Shown here: piece after piece, positions 1 to 10,678 of the stretch
Layout of the letters: each line of letters opens with the position of its first letter
Position numbering within the stretch: position 1 is the stretch's first letter
Assembly (NCBI GenBank): GCA_964036295.1
Contig: OZ038467.1
Location: 8,378,170 to 8,442,169 of the forward strand
Direction: 5' to 3'
DNA length: 64,000 nucleotides
Origin: Plumapathes pennacea
Taxonomy: Eukaryota; Cnidaria; Anthozoa; Antipatharia; Myriopathidae
Made by a program: the position numbers and the translations under genes
Notes under the pieces: generated by a model
Databases searched by the model: none
What the model saw: the letters and a program-made list of their open reading frames with translations, nothing else
Told to the model about the DNA's origin: nothing

Positions 1-387
1 CGGGATCGTAAGCTGACGAAGTCTTTGTTCCTCGTCACAGCGGTCTCAATGATGACAATTGTGACTGGCAGAGTCTTATCTGCTGTTATCGATGTTCACA
101 CGATCATCACCAATGATTTGTCGTGGCACAGGTACGTTCACATTAAATATTCTGCAGTCCTTCTCATGTTGGCCAATTCCATGATAAATCCCATAATTTA
201 CGCGTTCAAAATACCGCAGTTGCGTCGAGCTGCGTTGCGTCTTCTCTGCAGACGAACAAACCAGATACACGTGCCAGCGATAGAGATGAGGAACAGGGCA
301 GAGGTAATAAATCTCCGGGCATATGCAGTGATTGCGGACGATCCAGAACTCAATATTGCGGCAAATGTTCATTGTAATCAAGAGTAG
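1..387 (+). CDS. Class A GPCR, family A, C-terminal part (runs off the left edge)
   Basis: The reading frame is open from base 1 to the TAG at 385-387 and encodes the end of ICL3, TM6, TM7 and the C-tail of a rhodopsin-like receptor. NPIIY of TM7 is followed by an amphipathic helix 8 (PQLRRAALRLLCRR) and by the family A tail motif PAIEMRNRAEV. It is nearly identical to the end of the broken gene at 9639-10678, differing at a handful of residues (for example NSMINP against NSMLNP). A poly(A) signal AATAAA lies at 542-547, about 155 bp past the stop. Whether the missing N-terminal part is intact cannot be seen. The role is inferred to be a G-protein-coupled plasma membrane receptor; the ligand is unknown. 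Confidence 0.85.
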   Translation, partial: RDRKLTKSLFLVTAVSMMTIVTGRVLSAVIDVHTIITNDLSWHRYVHIKYSAVLLMLANSMINPIIYAFKIPQLRRAALRLLCRRTNQIHVPAIEMRNRAEVINLRAYAVIADDPELNIAANVHCNQE

Positions 388-2076
388 GCGACCTTGATAA
401 ACATCAGGACAGAGGTAATGAACTGTCAATCCAGTAATTATGCAAGTTGTCGAGCCAAAGTCAGTCGAAGAGATTAATTGGTTTACCTATACTACTAAAT
501 TTTACAGTGATTTATGTAATAAGGTTAAAATAAAGCTCATCAATAAAGTGTGTGTTTCAAATCAGTCTCCCCTTCTTCTCCTCCATCAACACAAACACGC
601 GATTCCCTCAGTCGGTAGCAGAATTGGCCTGTGTGAAATCGCGCCGTTTGTTTCACCTGTTGACCACGATCACAAGAGAGGGGTGTTTCGATATTTTCAG
701 GTCAGAAAAATTCCTTCAGCAGTTGCAGCTTGAAATTGTTGGCTCGAGGGTCACTTAAAACAGGGACCTGCCCTGCGACTAAGTTTTCTAGGAAGCCAAG
801 TCGCGAAAATTTATCAAGGATGTGCCTCGGGATTTGAAATCAAAGTGTCATATATAGGCGTGTGGCGTGACAAAGAAGGTGAGCTCCCAAACGCGCATAA
901 GTGACCCGACGCTTTCCAATTTCATATCGGAGATCTGGCGAGAGAGTTGCTGAAAATTTACCTGAACTGTTCGAACAAATAAAATAGGAGTCTGATAAAT
1001 TTCTCCGAGGAAAGCTAATGCAAATGTCAACATTAGAAAAGTGAGACTTTTATAAAATGAATGTTAGGTAGAGTTTGTATCACAAGTTTCAGCAGGGTTC
1101 ACGTGAAAAGCAACTTACTGCTGTCCAATCACGCGTTACTTGCCTAATTTTCTACTATGGCGGGATTTTATCTTGTTATTTGCTAACCTTTACTCGTATT
1201 CCAAATGGCGTCGCTCACTTCTGACAAGGAAGGGTCACGTGATGGAACTTCAAGAACTGTGGTGAACAAAAGATTACGTCACTTTTGAGTCGATTTGTTT
1301 TAAGGGACGATGACAATACACCTGGATTACAAAGATTAATTTGGTCTTGAGGCCAACAAAATGAGTATTTTTTTTTTCAAATTAGAGTGAAGTGACTCGT
1401 TAGTAAATGGTCTACGTTTCAGAGAAATAATACATGGGCTAAGTAAACAATTATTTCTAACTTCATGCAACTACAAAGTTGCTATAAGTTTGATACGTAT
1501 ATATATATATAAACTATTCTTTTCTCGTATCCCAATCATTCAAAAAAATCGAAATAAGAAATGAAATTGAACATTTGTTTGTTATCTCTTTCATACACAA
1601 ACATTTGCGAACGTTTATGTTAGAACTACTAGCAGAGCCTGCCAGCGAGCGGCAATATAGATATTCTTTCATAAAGACGAACAAGACCACACAATTAAAA
1701 CTAGTTTCCTTGTTATGTTGATAAGTAGATTTTCGTCGAGGAAGCTAAAAACGGACAAACTGACTTGTATATTCTAAAATTTTACGATAGTCAATATCTC
1801 GGCCGATCTGACACACCCAAAAGAGACTGGGAAGGACAATAACAGAACTGAAAGTGAGGCAGAGGCAATTCATTGATTATTATGGTCTGTGTGTTTCCGC
1901 GCCTTTTGTCACTCAACTGTGTACGTGGGTTCGCTAGGAAAAACATTTAACACCGAGTAACATGACCCAGCGGTTAACAATTTTGCCCTGAAATAATTAA
2001 TTGTCTTTTCTAATTAAATGCGAGCAAATAAAAGAACACTTATTTCCAGTCTACGTCACTGGTGAAGGTGAGCCTT
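1..2076. repeat. Segmental duplication 1, first copy
   Basis: This block is repeated at 10292-12650 at high identity. It covers the receptor C-terminus, its 3' UTR with AATAAA and about 1.5 kb of non-coding flank. Homology stops at GGTGAGCCTT (2067-2076). It resumes at 2079 with sequence that in the other copy lies 3 kb further on, at 15658. Between 388 and 2890 I see no other gene. The recurrent module beginning CCGTTTGTTTCACCTGTTGA (about 647-700) also occurs at 11276, 6574 and in part near 16955 and 35131, usually next to family A receptor sequence. Confidence 0.8.
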
Positions 2077-2078
2077 AG

Positions 2079-2895
2079 AATTTAAAACAAACAAGCCGAC
2101 TCCATAAGCCACTATCACAATCATGCGCAGTAGCGAATAGCACTTTTTACTGCCCACATAAACAGATGTTTGTCAAGCTAATCTCTTTGCTGAGCTTTGT
2201 TGTGTCTACAGTGTTGCATTATGAACCATAGAATAAGTTACGCACTGCGAAGTTTTATTGTCAGTTAGCCCGCCAGAAAACCTGCACTTCGCGAATTGCG
2301 CATGATTGTGAAAGTGGCTTATTAAAACTGAGTCCTTGTCATGCTGAGGTAATTGCTCCTGTGCAGGAGCAAAAACACATTGATGAAGTTTTCAATGAAC
2401 TGAAATAAACCTAAAATAATTCAAGTTGGTGCTTACATGCAGGTGCTTAGTGCTATCCAACTTAATTAAATTGAACTCGACTATGCCGTTTATCTGCATC
2501 ATCGTCCGGAGAGATATTAAGACCTTTACCTAAAAAAGTATCTAAAATTAGGAAAGAGAGATGGAGGGATTTAACTTCGACGAGTAAATCTACACAGGTA
2601 AATGTAACTTTGATGCCATCTTTTTTTGTCTCCTTGCTTGTTACGCTTTGTGTTTTGGTCGGCAATAAAACCGCAAGTTTTCCCATACAACACGCGATGT
2701 TCCCACATAAAACAACATTTTGTGCAGACTCACACGCTTTCCTCGACAAAATGAAGGCATTAGCTATTACAACCGCTTGAAATATCAGTATACCTCGAAC
2801 ACAAACTTTGTCCATGCAGGTTAGCCACAAACATCAGTCTCTCATGAGAACGTTGTTCGTTATCTTTTGCTTTACCGCCACAGTTTCAATTGATC
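2079..2895. repeat. Non-coding block shared with 15658-16800
   Basis: Sequence from AATTTAAAACAAACAAGC onward matches 15658 onward, where part of it is tandemly duplicated. A third relative of the last part (about 2770-2895) occurs at 16690-16800 and 34550-34670. Open frames here are short and not conserved between the copies. No gene is supported. Confidence 0.6.
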
Positions 2896-3182
2896 AGAAT
2901 ACTGCACAATGTGCTGGTAAGCTGAAGCCACAGAATAGGGCGCAAAGGCCACGGTGGTAGCGGGCATTACCCCTTGATCCACCAAAAAAACAAAAACAAA
3001 AAAAACAAAAAAACAAAAATTGTGAGCCCAAGTAATAGCAGCCATGGACAGCTGTTTCGGCCTTATTAGGCCTCGTCAGCATGGTATAGCTATACTTGGA
3101 CTCGGGTTCCCACATTGAGGTAACAAGCTGTAAAATCGTAAGGCTTGTGAGATGTGGCTTAATGTACATAATCAGAATACAA
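2896..3182 (-). mobile_element. Retro-inserted fragment carrying a hammerhead ribozyme
   Basis: The related locus at about 16785 reads straight through (CAGTTGATCGTTTGATC), whereas here 287 bp interrupt it, flanked by an 11-bp direct repeat TTCAATTGATC at 2885-2895 and 3183-3193. Such a target-site duplication is typical of retro-insertion. The insert carries an A/C-rich tract (about 2983-3020) and a hammerhead ribozyme read on the minus strand. Hammerheads of this kind are known from Penelope-like elements and retrozymes of animals, including corals, so a fragment of one of these is the likely source. No coding sequence is present. Confidence 0.75.
3024..3103 (-). ncRNA. Type I hammerhead ribozyme
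   Basis: Read on the minus strand. Outer stem I pairs GAGTCCAAGTA with TACTTGGGCTC (one G-U pair), and inner stem I pairs CCATG with CATGG; internal loops separate the two. Then come core CTGACGA, stem II (GGCC with GGCC around a six-base loop), core GAAA and a short stem III (ACA/TGT) ending in the cleavage triplet GTC. Predicted cleavage is between the complements of 3047 and 3046. All conserved core positions of the family are present (position 7 is variable and is C here). Self-cleavage is inferred from the fold, not shown. Confidence 0.85.
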
Positions 3183-3282
3183 TTCAATTGATCGTTTGTT
3201 CTTTCCTGAGACAGCTCGGTGCCTCACTACTTTAATCTCGTGACTTTCATTCAAATCAACACTGACATCAAAACAGCTTTTA

Positions 3283-3610
3283 AGCAAAAAAAATCCAACG
3301 AAATCGACCATGCCGCAAGGTTCCTTTAACACTCGACGAATCTTTAGTTGAAATTTAAACATTACTGAATGCTTTTGGTTTGCACCAGGCAGAGTTATCA
3401 TGATATAACATGGCATGTTTGTTCCTTCCATCTTTCTTTGTTGGAAAAAATCAGATTTTGAGCTAAAAAATCCAACGAAATCGACCATGCCGTAAGGATC
3501 CTTTAACACTCGACGAATCTTTAGTCGAAATTTAAACATTACTGAATGTGGTTTGCACCAGGCAGAGTTATCATGATATAACATGGCATGTTTTTTCCTT
3601 CCATCTTTGT
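3283..3610. repeat. Tandem direct duplication, period about 177 bp
   Basis: Two successive copies begin at AATCCAACGAAATCGACC (3292 and 3469) and run through CACCAGGCAGAGTTATCA to a T-rich end. A further single relative lies at about 34728-34880. Non-coding. From here to about 3985 nothing else is recognised. Confidence 0.75.
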
Positions 3611-3984
3611 TTGTTTGTTTCTTTTTTCGCTTCCCTATTAAAGTTTAAGTACATTACTCATTCAATACCGGAAATTCACAAAAATCCGGTAGAACTGTAG
3701 GGCTGCGCAGAAGCATTAACTGACGGATCCGCTATGTTGAATGATGCTGAAATATCTCTTGACGTCAATGTGGAATAGATCACCGAGTCAGAATTTTTTT
3801 TAAGTCAGGTGACTTAAAAAGCCACCTTTCTCTTATCTTCTTTCATCCCCACTAAAACAGTGAACACAGCACATCATTAGGGACCAGCCAAGTTATCATG
3901 TTCTACAAACAAGTCGGAATACATTTAGAAAGTAACTATCTCAAAAAATGTTTCTCTGAATTCGGTGTTATCGACAACCATAGA

Positions 3985-6400
3985 AATATATAACGCGTAA
4001 CCGTGTAATAGGAAAGTATCTGCCAGCTGACGCGATACGTGACGTATTTTAATAGACTAGTTATTTTACAAAAAAAAGATATAACGCTTTCCCGTGTTAT
4101 ATAGCCTCATCTAAACACGCGGGAAGTTGGGAGAACACGAGAGTAGCGTAGGGAAACCACAAGGCCGCCGAGTGGTTTCCAGCGCTACTTGAGTGTTTCC
4201 CCAAATTCCCAAGTGTTTAGATGAGACTATATTACACGGGAAAGCGTCATATATATATATATACAGCCGTTTGTAGAAATTTTGAGCCCCCAATATATAT
4301 CAGTATATACAAATATCGAGTGCATTGTGGGAAGGATGATGGCTCTAAAATGCACACAAAACCGCACCAATCAAAATTTTGTCACCAAAACGATACATAA
4401 GTTTAAACTGTGATGAACCTTTTACGTCTCCCTACTTAATTTGGCTCGGAAAGCAAGTTTTTAAACCAAACTCTTCCCACAATGCACTTGATATTTGTAT
4501 ATACTGATATATATTGAGGGCTCAAAATTTCTGCAAACGGCTGTATATATATTGTAACGTTTTAAGGCCGGGCCCTCAGGCCTGGCTGAGCCTAAAGGCC
4601 CGACCGTAGCCGAGCTGACAAACGGACCAAACGACGCACACGTGAACCGGGACAAGAAGAGGTTTATTTAAACAATTCATCTGCTTTTATATAGTTTCGG
4701 TTAATAATTAGCAGTATCCGTTTTAAGATCATGGGTTCGTTTGCGTAATGGAAGATTACGCAATTATCTCAATGTGGCACACGTTACATTATTCCCCTCT
4801 TAGAAAAAGATGCGTCCCGCATCTGTAACTTTACAAATAATCTTACTTGTACACACAAGAAAAACGATTTGATTACGTAACAAGGTACCTAAAAGCACGC
4901 AAAAAAAACATTCAGCCCCGATTAGACTGAAAACCACAACACAACTAATTCTTTAGCTCCAGTGTTGTATACCAGAGTCTCAACCGACTCCAAGAAAACA
5001 GAACAGATTCACCTAAGATTTGACAAGCCTTAGCTGTCACAATCTCGAATCCCCATGCGTTCCCAGCCTCAAGTTACCAAAGATTACGTAATAAAAAGCT
5101 CTGATGTTTAACTGTACGGGCACTGCAATTACAAGAATTCCTAGTTGATAGAAATAACCAAAACATTAACAGTAGATCAGTCCCTAATATGATGACAAGT
5201 CCAGTAGTCCCAACAGTCAGCTAGTCCGCATCACAAGTCCATGTACACTCATAAAAAGAAAAGCACCACGCCAACTTTACTCAAAAATCTTCTACTCGAA
5301 TGAGTGTCCTGCATCCACCGAGTCGATCTGCACATCGCGCCAACTCTGTGTTTTCCCGCTTGATCCTCTGCCCACGAAGACAGTCGCGTCCATTTGTCAC
5401 CGGCAATCCAAGCCATTACACAATTCCCAGCTGCGCCCCATGCGTCTCTTGATCGAACCACAGGTATTAGTAGAGAGCGCCCATCACAAGGTCGAAGGCT
5501 TTCGCCTCTCAGTCAAGTTCTTGTATCCGAGTAATACCAGTTCCAACTGTCATCGAAAACCATTCCGTTTCTGTGCTGTCCACCGAGCCATCCGCTCCTC
5601 AGCCACCAAGCTTTATCGTGTCGTTACGCCATTTCTGCGCCTTCCACGAACACTAGGCTCCTCCGGTGCTGGCACTCTGCGGATCTCTGGCTTTTCCGTG
5701 TAGCCACAGACTTCAAGGTTAATCCGACACAGTTTCCTTTCTTCTTTTAAGACTACTGGCTCTTTGCTGACCACCAAGCCATCCGCTCCTCAGCCACCAA
5801 GCTTTACCGTGCCGTTACGCCATTTCTGCGTCTTCCACGAACACTAGGCTCCTCCGGTGCTGGCACTCTGCGGATCTCTGGCTTTTCCGTGTAGCCACAG
5901 ACTTCAGTCCTCCTACTTGATGCAGTTCCTCCAAATTTGCTCAGAATTTTGCCGGGTCTCGGATAAGATCAAAGGGCGACCATTACTTTGATCTGGTTCT
6001 GCCTCCGTCATTACAACGTTTCATGTCGTCTTTGGCCATCTTGATCGGATCAAAGCACTGATTCGCATCCCACCGCTGCCACCAATGTAACGTTTTAAGG
6101 CCGGGCCCTCAGGCCTGGCTGAGCCTAAAGGCCCGACCGTAGCCGAGCTGACAAACGGACCAAACGACGCACACGTGAACCGGGACAAGAAGAGGTTTAT
6201 TTAAACAATTCATCTGCTTTTATATAGTTTCGGTTAATAATTAGCAGTATCCATTACGCAATTATCTCAATGTGACACACGTTACAATATATATATATAT
6301 ATATATATTTTTTATAAAATAACTAGTATATAATTAAAATACATCACGTATCGCGTCAGCGTGTAATATACTCTAATATTACACGGTTGTTTAACCAATC
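3985..6400. mobile_element. Inverted-repeat DNA element interrupted by an LTR element
   Basis: The arm at about 3990-4085 (ACGCGATACGTGACGTATTT, then TAGTTATTTTA) is the reverse complement of about 6300-6400. A second, inner pair of arms (about 4246-4332 against 4472-4552, around TGCATTGTGGGAAG and its complement) forms another palindrome. The host element would be about 0.7 kb without the LTR insertion at 4553-6286. It looks like a MITE, possibly composite. A hairpin around 4095-4240 (TGTTTAGATGAG arms) lies inside the left half. No ORF; exact termini are uncertain. Confidence 0.55.
4553..6286 (-). mobile_element. TRIM-like non-autonomous LTR retrotransposon
   Basis: Two direct repeats, 4553-4788 and 6086-6286, start TGTAACG and end CGTTACA. 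They are almost identical apart from a 35-bp length difference, which suggests a recent insertion. On the minus strand the first LTR is followed at once by a primer binding site, TGGTGGCAGCGGTGGGAT (complement of about 6068-6084), matching a tRNA end in CCA, and the last LTR is preceded by the polypurine tract AAGAGGGGAATAA (complement of 4789-4801). This fixes the orientation. The 1.3-kb interior has no gag or pol frame. It contains a direct repeat of about 140 bp (about 5580-5710 and 5770-5907). The flanks are (AT)n, so a target duplication of ATAT type cannot be measured. Confidence 0.85.
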
Positions 6401-6448
6401 AGGACGTGCGTAGTATCATAGTTATTTTATAAATATCAACACTTCATC

Positions 6449-6576
6449 TTCCGCTTCAGCTGGCAGAGACTTTCCTGCGACCACTGTAAACGAAACAAGA
6501 TTTTCATCGAATCGCTTTCCTCGCTCTGAGGCCATTGTTTATTGTGGCCATTGTCTTCGAGTTTCTCGCCATAATG
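6449..6576 (+). pseudogene. Family A GPCR relic, N-terminus to TM1
   Basis: This stretch aligns with 23760-23925 upstream of and inside the intact family A gene: CTGGCAGAG...TTTCCTG, then codons for the extracellular N-terminus (NETRFSSNRFP, related to NDTRFPPNRFP) and SEAI at the start of TM1. The stretch holding the start codon is missing, with the break between two CCAC sequences, and about 2 nt are lost at the start of TM1. Homology ends at 6576, where the module CCGTTTGTTTCACCTGTTGA begins. It is a dead fragment, not an expressed gene. Confidence 0.7.
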
Positions 6577-7217
6577 CCGTTTGTTTCACCTGTTGACTAC
6601 GATTACAAGGAAAGCGTGCTTCAATATTTTCAGATCGGAGAAAGTATTCAGTATTAGCAGCTTGAATTTGTTACTTGACCTGTCGAAGGCGAACCAAGTA
6701 TCAAATCGCAAAAGTCTTTTGTCGGGGTCGCGATGCTGATTGGCTGGGGCGCTCATCAGTGACGTCACTGCCTGCATAACGTTGCACGATGAAGCAGATG
6801 CCCAGAACCTTGAGAACGTGCGCACACAATTTGAACGAAGGTGCAGGAGAATCTTGAGAGACGACACGCGGGAAGCAACTTTGCTTTTGTCTAGTCGTTT
6901 AATTTGAAGGTAATTTGTGCGTCACACTAATCTGTTTAGTTGGTTTTCACGTTTGACTTTGCTGCTGTGTTTTCATGTTTGAATCTTGAGTCGCGACACG
7001 CGGAAAGCAACTCTGCTTTTGTTTAATCGTTTAATTTGAAGGTATTTTGTGTTACGCTGATCTGCTTATTAGCTTTTCGCCTTTGACTTTGCTGCTGTGT
7101 TTTTTGTCGATATAGCTTGGCTCACTGCCATAAAATGAAACTACTATTGGAAGAAATGGCGTTGTTGATTTACAGCTGGGATATTCTTCAGTAAGAAGCG
7201 GCTGCTGATAGATCTCG
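6577..7217. repeat. Spacer with a tandem duplication of about 132 bp
   Basis: Two copies start around GACACGCGG (6863 and 6995) and run through GCTTTTGT..TTTAATTTGAAGGT and CTTTGACTTTGCTGCTGTGT. Diverged relatives of this spacer occur near 13020-13430 (AGAACCT.GAGAAC, ATGGCGTT.TT). No supported gene. Confidence 0.5.
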
Positions 7218-9035
7218 CTTTAATCAATTTCCCAAAACTACTTCAAGCACCTCTCTAAACCACAGCCCTGTTTTCCTGTGCTACATACCAACACGATGTC
7301 TAACAGCGCGTTCGCGAAGCTCATCTGTCGTCTATAAGTAAACCGGTGACACACGATCGGGTATCGGAAACATTTCTTCTGAATGGGTGTTACTAAAACG
7401 CGAAACAGCGAAACAACGAAACAGCGAAACAACGAAACAACGAAACAACGAAACAGCGAAACAGCGAAACAGCGAAACAGCTAATTATTAACTAAAATTA
7501 ACGGTAATAACTAATACCGAGATTATTACAGGGAAACAACTAAAATTTACTGCAATAGCTAATACCTATATACGAAGGATGATTATTGACCTATTGCTCA
7601 AATAAACAAGCCCGTTGTCATGTTGCGTCAAGTTGGCATCAATCTGTCTTTGAGCACCGGTATTTCCGGTATTTCCGGAGTGTTGTAACGCGCTATTTTT
7701 TTTTTAAAGTAACAGCATCAAAGAACAGATTTCCAATCACACAGACTGAATACTCTAATGGTAAAATAGCTTAAACTTTTGACGAACACTAGAATGAAGG
7801 GACTATATTTAATTGAGTCATTTCCAAGTGGGATCATACCATCACGCCCCACAGTGACACTATCTGAAAAACAGAGTTTAATTATCACCAACGGTTGCGG
7901 TTCCGTGGGCTAGGGGTTTCCATACGCCGTGGCCAAGAATGTTCAAATCCCTTAGTTTCACGACAAGATCCCAGATGGATTTGACTCATACAACAATACC
8001 TGGGGCTGGATTGAGTTTCTCTGGAGCCATTTTATCATTAGAGTATTCTGTTCTTTGATGCACTTTGATACACACTCCGGAAATACCGGAAATACCAGAG
8101 CTCAAAGACAAATGACAACGGGCTTGTTTATTTGACCAATAGGTTCAATAATCATCCTTTATATATAGGTATTTATAGTTATTGCAGTAAATTTTAGTTA
8201 AGAATTCGTTGTTCCCCGTAATAATCTCGGTATTAGTTATTACCGTTAATTTTAGTTAATGATTAGCTGTTTCGCTGTTTCGCTGTTTCGTTGTTTCGTT
8301 GTTTCGCTGTTTCGCGTTTTAGTAACACCCCTTCTGAATCGTCGAAACTTCACAATCAGAATTTGACTTCTTGAATTGATGGATGCACGTGTCGACGGCT
8401 GGTTTTGGAACAAATACAAATACAAATACAAATACAAATACAAATACAAAAAAAAAAAAAAAAAAAAAAAACCCGGGCGGTACGCACGTATTTCTTGTGT
8501 TGTTGTTTTTGTTTAAAATGCTTAAAGTTAACCTTCATGACCGCCCTCCCCTCCCCCCCCTCCCCTCCCCCCCCCCCCCCCCACCTTCTCTCTGCCTCAC
8601 AGCTGCGTGTTTGGCAGATTTTCCTTGCATTACTCTCCCAGTTTTACTATTTCTATCACGTACCTTGTTTGACATCACATATGAGCTGTCGGCTCATATT
8701 GTCTTCCAACTTCAGCGAAAGTGTCAACTGCAAAATACACACACATAATTAGGCTTCAAATCTCGCTTTAATCAATTTCACTAATCTAGCCCTGCACCTT
8801 TTCCTGTGCTACATGCCAACACGATGTCTAACAGCGCGTTCGTGAAGCTCAATATCAGAATTTGACTTCTTGAATTGATGAATATACGTGTCGACGGCTG
8901 GTTTTGAAACAGAGACAAAATAAATAAATAAAAAAAAAAAAAAAACCGAAACGGAAACGGAAACGGAAACGCGTACGAACGTATTTGTTGTTGTTGGCTT
9001 TTTTTGTTTAAAATGCTTAAAGTTAACCTTCATGA
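7218..9035. repeat. Local duplication with microsatellite cores
   Basis: The unit 7218-7384 plus 8340-8540 (interrupted by the foldback element) recurs at 8759-9035: ATCTCGCTTTAATCAATTTC, AACACGATGTCTAACAGCGC, CGTGTCGACGGCTGGTTTTG, then a microsatellite, then AAAATGCTTAAAGTTAACC. The core is (AAATAC)n plus poly(A) in the first unit (about 8411-8471) and poly(A) plus (GGAAAC)n in the second (about 8932-8972). A C-rich tract at 8541-8583 lies between. The open frames here are low-complexity artefacts. Confidence 0.65.
7385..8330. mobile_element. Foldback (Mutator-like?) element, 946 bp
   Basis: The element starts GGGTGTTACTAAAACGCG, ends in the exact complement, and is flanked by the 9-bp duplication CTTCTGAAT at 7376-7384 and 8331-8339. 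The inverted arms reach about 385 bp each (to about 7770 and 8025) with scattered mismatches, leaving a loop of about 250 bp. Just inside each end is an array of GAAACARC/GAAACAGC units (about 7400-7480 and 8265-8315). There is no transposase frame. Long arms, subterminal arrays and a 9-bp target duplication resemble foldback elements and Mutator-like MITEs; the superfamily is inferred. Confidence 0.8.
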
Positions 9036-9638
9036 TCTCACTCAAGTGCTCGTCTTTGCAACCTAAGCTGCTTCATTCGGTTATATACATAACTCCTCAA
9101 GATTGTGGATATCAGATTGTTCGTATATTTCTGTAAAGTTTTGTTCATTAGTTCAGAGGCTGAACAAACCGAACCAAGCCAAAGCAAAAAATTGACGCAC
9201 AGTTCTATCGCTCACATCTCCCGTCATTTGCTCGGCCAAAAAGTCACGCGACCAACCGCAGCGCGCAAACCAATTAACCCATCCTATTTATCACGAACCA
9301 ATCAGATGGCGTGTGCCATTTCTCGACCCAAGAAATGAGCATTTGTTTCTCAACCGAATGCCTATTAATTGTGATATCCTATGCGCTGCTTACAATACAA
9401 AAAATCTTAGTTCGGAAATAGAGTACTTACAAAAACCGGGATACTTCTACACCATCTTGTGGCAGTAAATTCATTAGACGCTAATAATTCAGTACTCGCG
9501 TAGGCTATTTTTCTGCTACACGTATATTGTTTTGCTGTTGTAGTTACGTGTTGAGCTTAAAACTAAACCCACCATGTTATAATATCTATACAATGAGCAT
9601 CATTCATGTAGTCTTCTGTTTCAGATTTCCCACCACCA
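9036..9638 (+). other. Spacer and 3' splice site upstream of the broken family A gene
   Basis: No gene is seen. The last bases read TCTTCTGTTTCAG (ending at 9624), a good 3' splice site directly ahead of the receptor frame. The same arrangement (TTTCTGTTTCAG or TTCTGTTGCAG, then GTGAAAATG) stands before the paralogs at 35230 and 17166. A 5' UTR intron ending here is inferred. Confidence 0.5.
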
Positions 9639-10678
9639 GTGGAAGTGAACATTTCTGAAAACCTAACTGGAGGAAACAACACAATGTTTTTTTCTCGCTC
9701 TGAGGCCATTACGTATGTCGTACTAATAATTCTCGAATCGCTCGTTGCAATCATCGGAAACTCGATCGTTTTAGCTGCGATTATAAGAACAAGACAATTG
9801 AGAGAGAAGAAATGTTATTGGTTCTGTGTCAACCTGGCAGTCGCCGATCTTCTCATTGGAACCATTGTAGGGCCATTTATGGTGCATGACGTCAGTGCAA
9901 CGATGACCGACCTGATGCCCAAGTTTCCAAGTGAATGGTGCATGAATGGATGCATATAATTATGGAATTTTTCCTGTACGCCTCGTTTATCAACTTGACA
10001 ATGATTTCACTAGAAAGAATGTACGCCACTCTATGGCCGCTGAAGCACCGCGTGCTCACAGCAAGAATTTATCGCGTAATGATCTGGCTCAGTTGGACCG
10101 CTTTGCCGATATGCACGAAATGGTCACATATAGCAATTCTATATAGTAGAAAAATCACATTAAGTTTTTCTTTTTTTTGTATTTGGCTGACTACTGATTG
10201 TTTTTTATCTCTGATAATTGCCATCAGTTACGTCAGCATTTGGATCAAGCTTAAGTTTTTCAGGCAGCAACAACATAACGTGAACACTGCACGGGATCGT
10301 AAGCTGACGAAGTCTTTGTTCCTCGTCACAGCGGTCTCAATGATGACAATTGTGACTGGCAGAGTCTTATATGCTGTTATCGATGTTCACACGATCATCA
10401 CCAATGATTTGTCAGAGCACAGGTACCTTCACATTAAATATTCTGCAGTCCTTCTCATGTTGGCCAATTCCATGTTAAATCCCATAATTTACGCGTTCAA
10501 AATACCGCAGCTGCGTCGAGCTGCGTTGCGTCTTCTCTGCAGACGGACAAGCGAGATACACGTGCCAGCGATAGAGATGAGGAACAGGGCAGAGGTAATA
10601 AATCTCCGGGCATGTGCAGTGATTGCGGACGATCCAGAACTCAATATTGCGGCAAATACTCATTGTAATCAAGAGTAG
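9639..10678 (+). pseudogene. Class A GPCR, family A, start codon lost and frameshifted
   Basis: TM1 (GNSIVLAAI), TM2 (LAVADLLIG), TM3 with SLERMYATLWP, TM4 to TM7 (NPIIY) and the tail motif PAIEMRNRAEV are all present, so this was a full-length family A receptor. Two lesions are visible. The codon matching the ATG of the paralogs (ATGAAC after the splice site) is GTG at 9645; the next in-frame ATG, 9684, lies just before TM1. A frameshift between about 9935 and 9957, around GGTGCATGAATGGATGCAT, puts TM1-TM2 and TM3-TM7 in different frames. A MITE sits in the 3' UTR (10817-11159) before the AATAAA at 11176-11181. A sequencing error could explain the frameshift but not the changed start. Confidence 0.8.

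Noticed and set aside
5440-5703. 87-aa frame in the LTR element
   Set aside because: Lies on the strand opposite to the element's PBS/PPT and has no gag or pol motifs.
7385-8330. CRISPR-like array of GAAACARC units
   Set aside because: Units are 7-8 bp without spacers, in inverted orientation at the two ends of a eukaryotic foldback element.
8252-8752. Several open frames rich in N/T/K, Y/L or P
   Set aside because: They are translations of (AAATAC)n, poly(A) and the C-rich tract in several frames at once.
9935-9959. Intron across the frame change of the A gene at 9639
   Set aside because: The two frames overlap and no GT-AG pair would remove a suitable piece; paralogs have no intron there.
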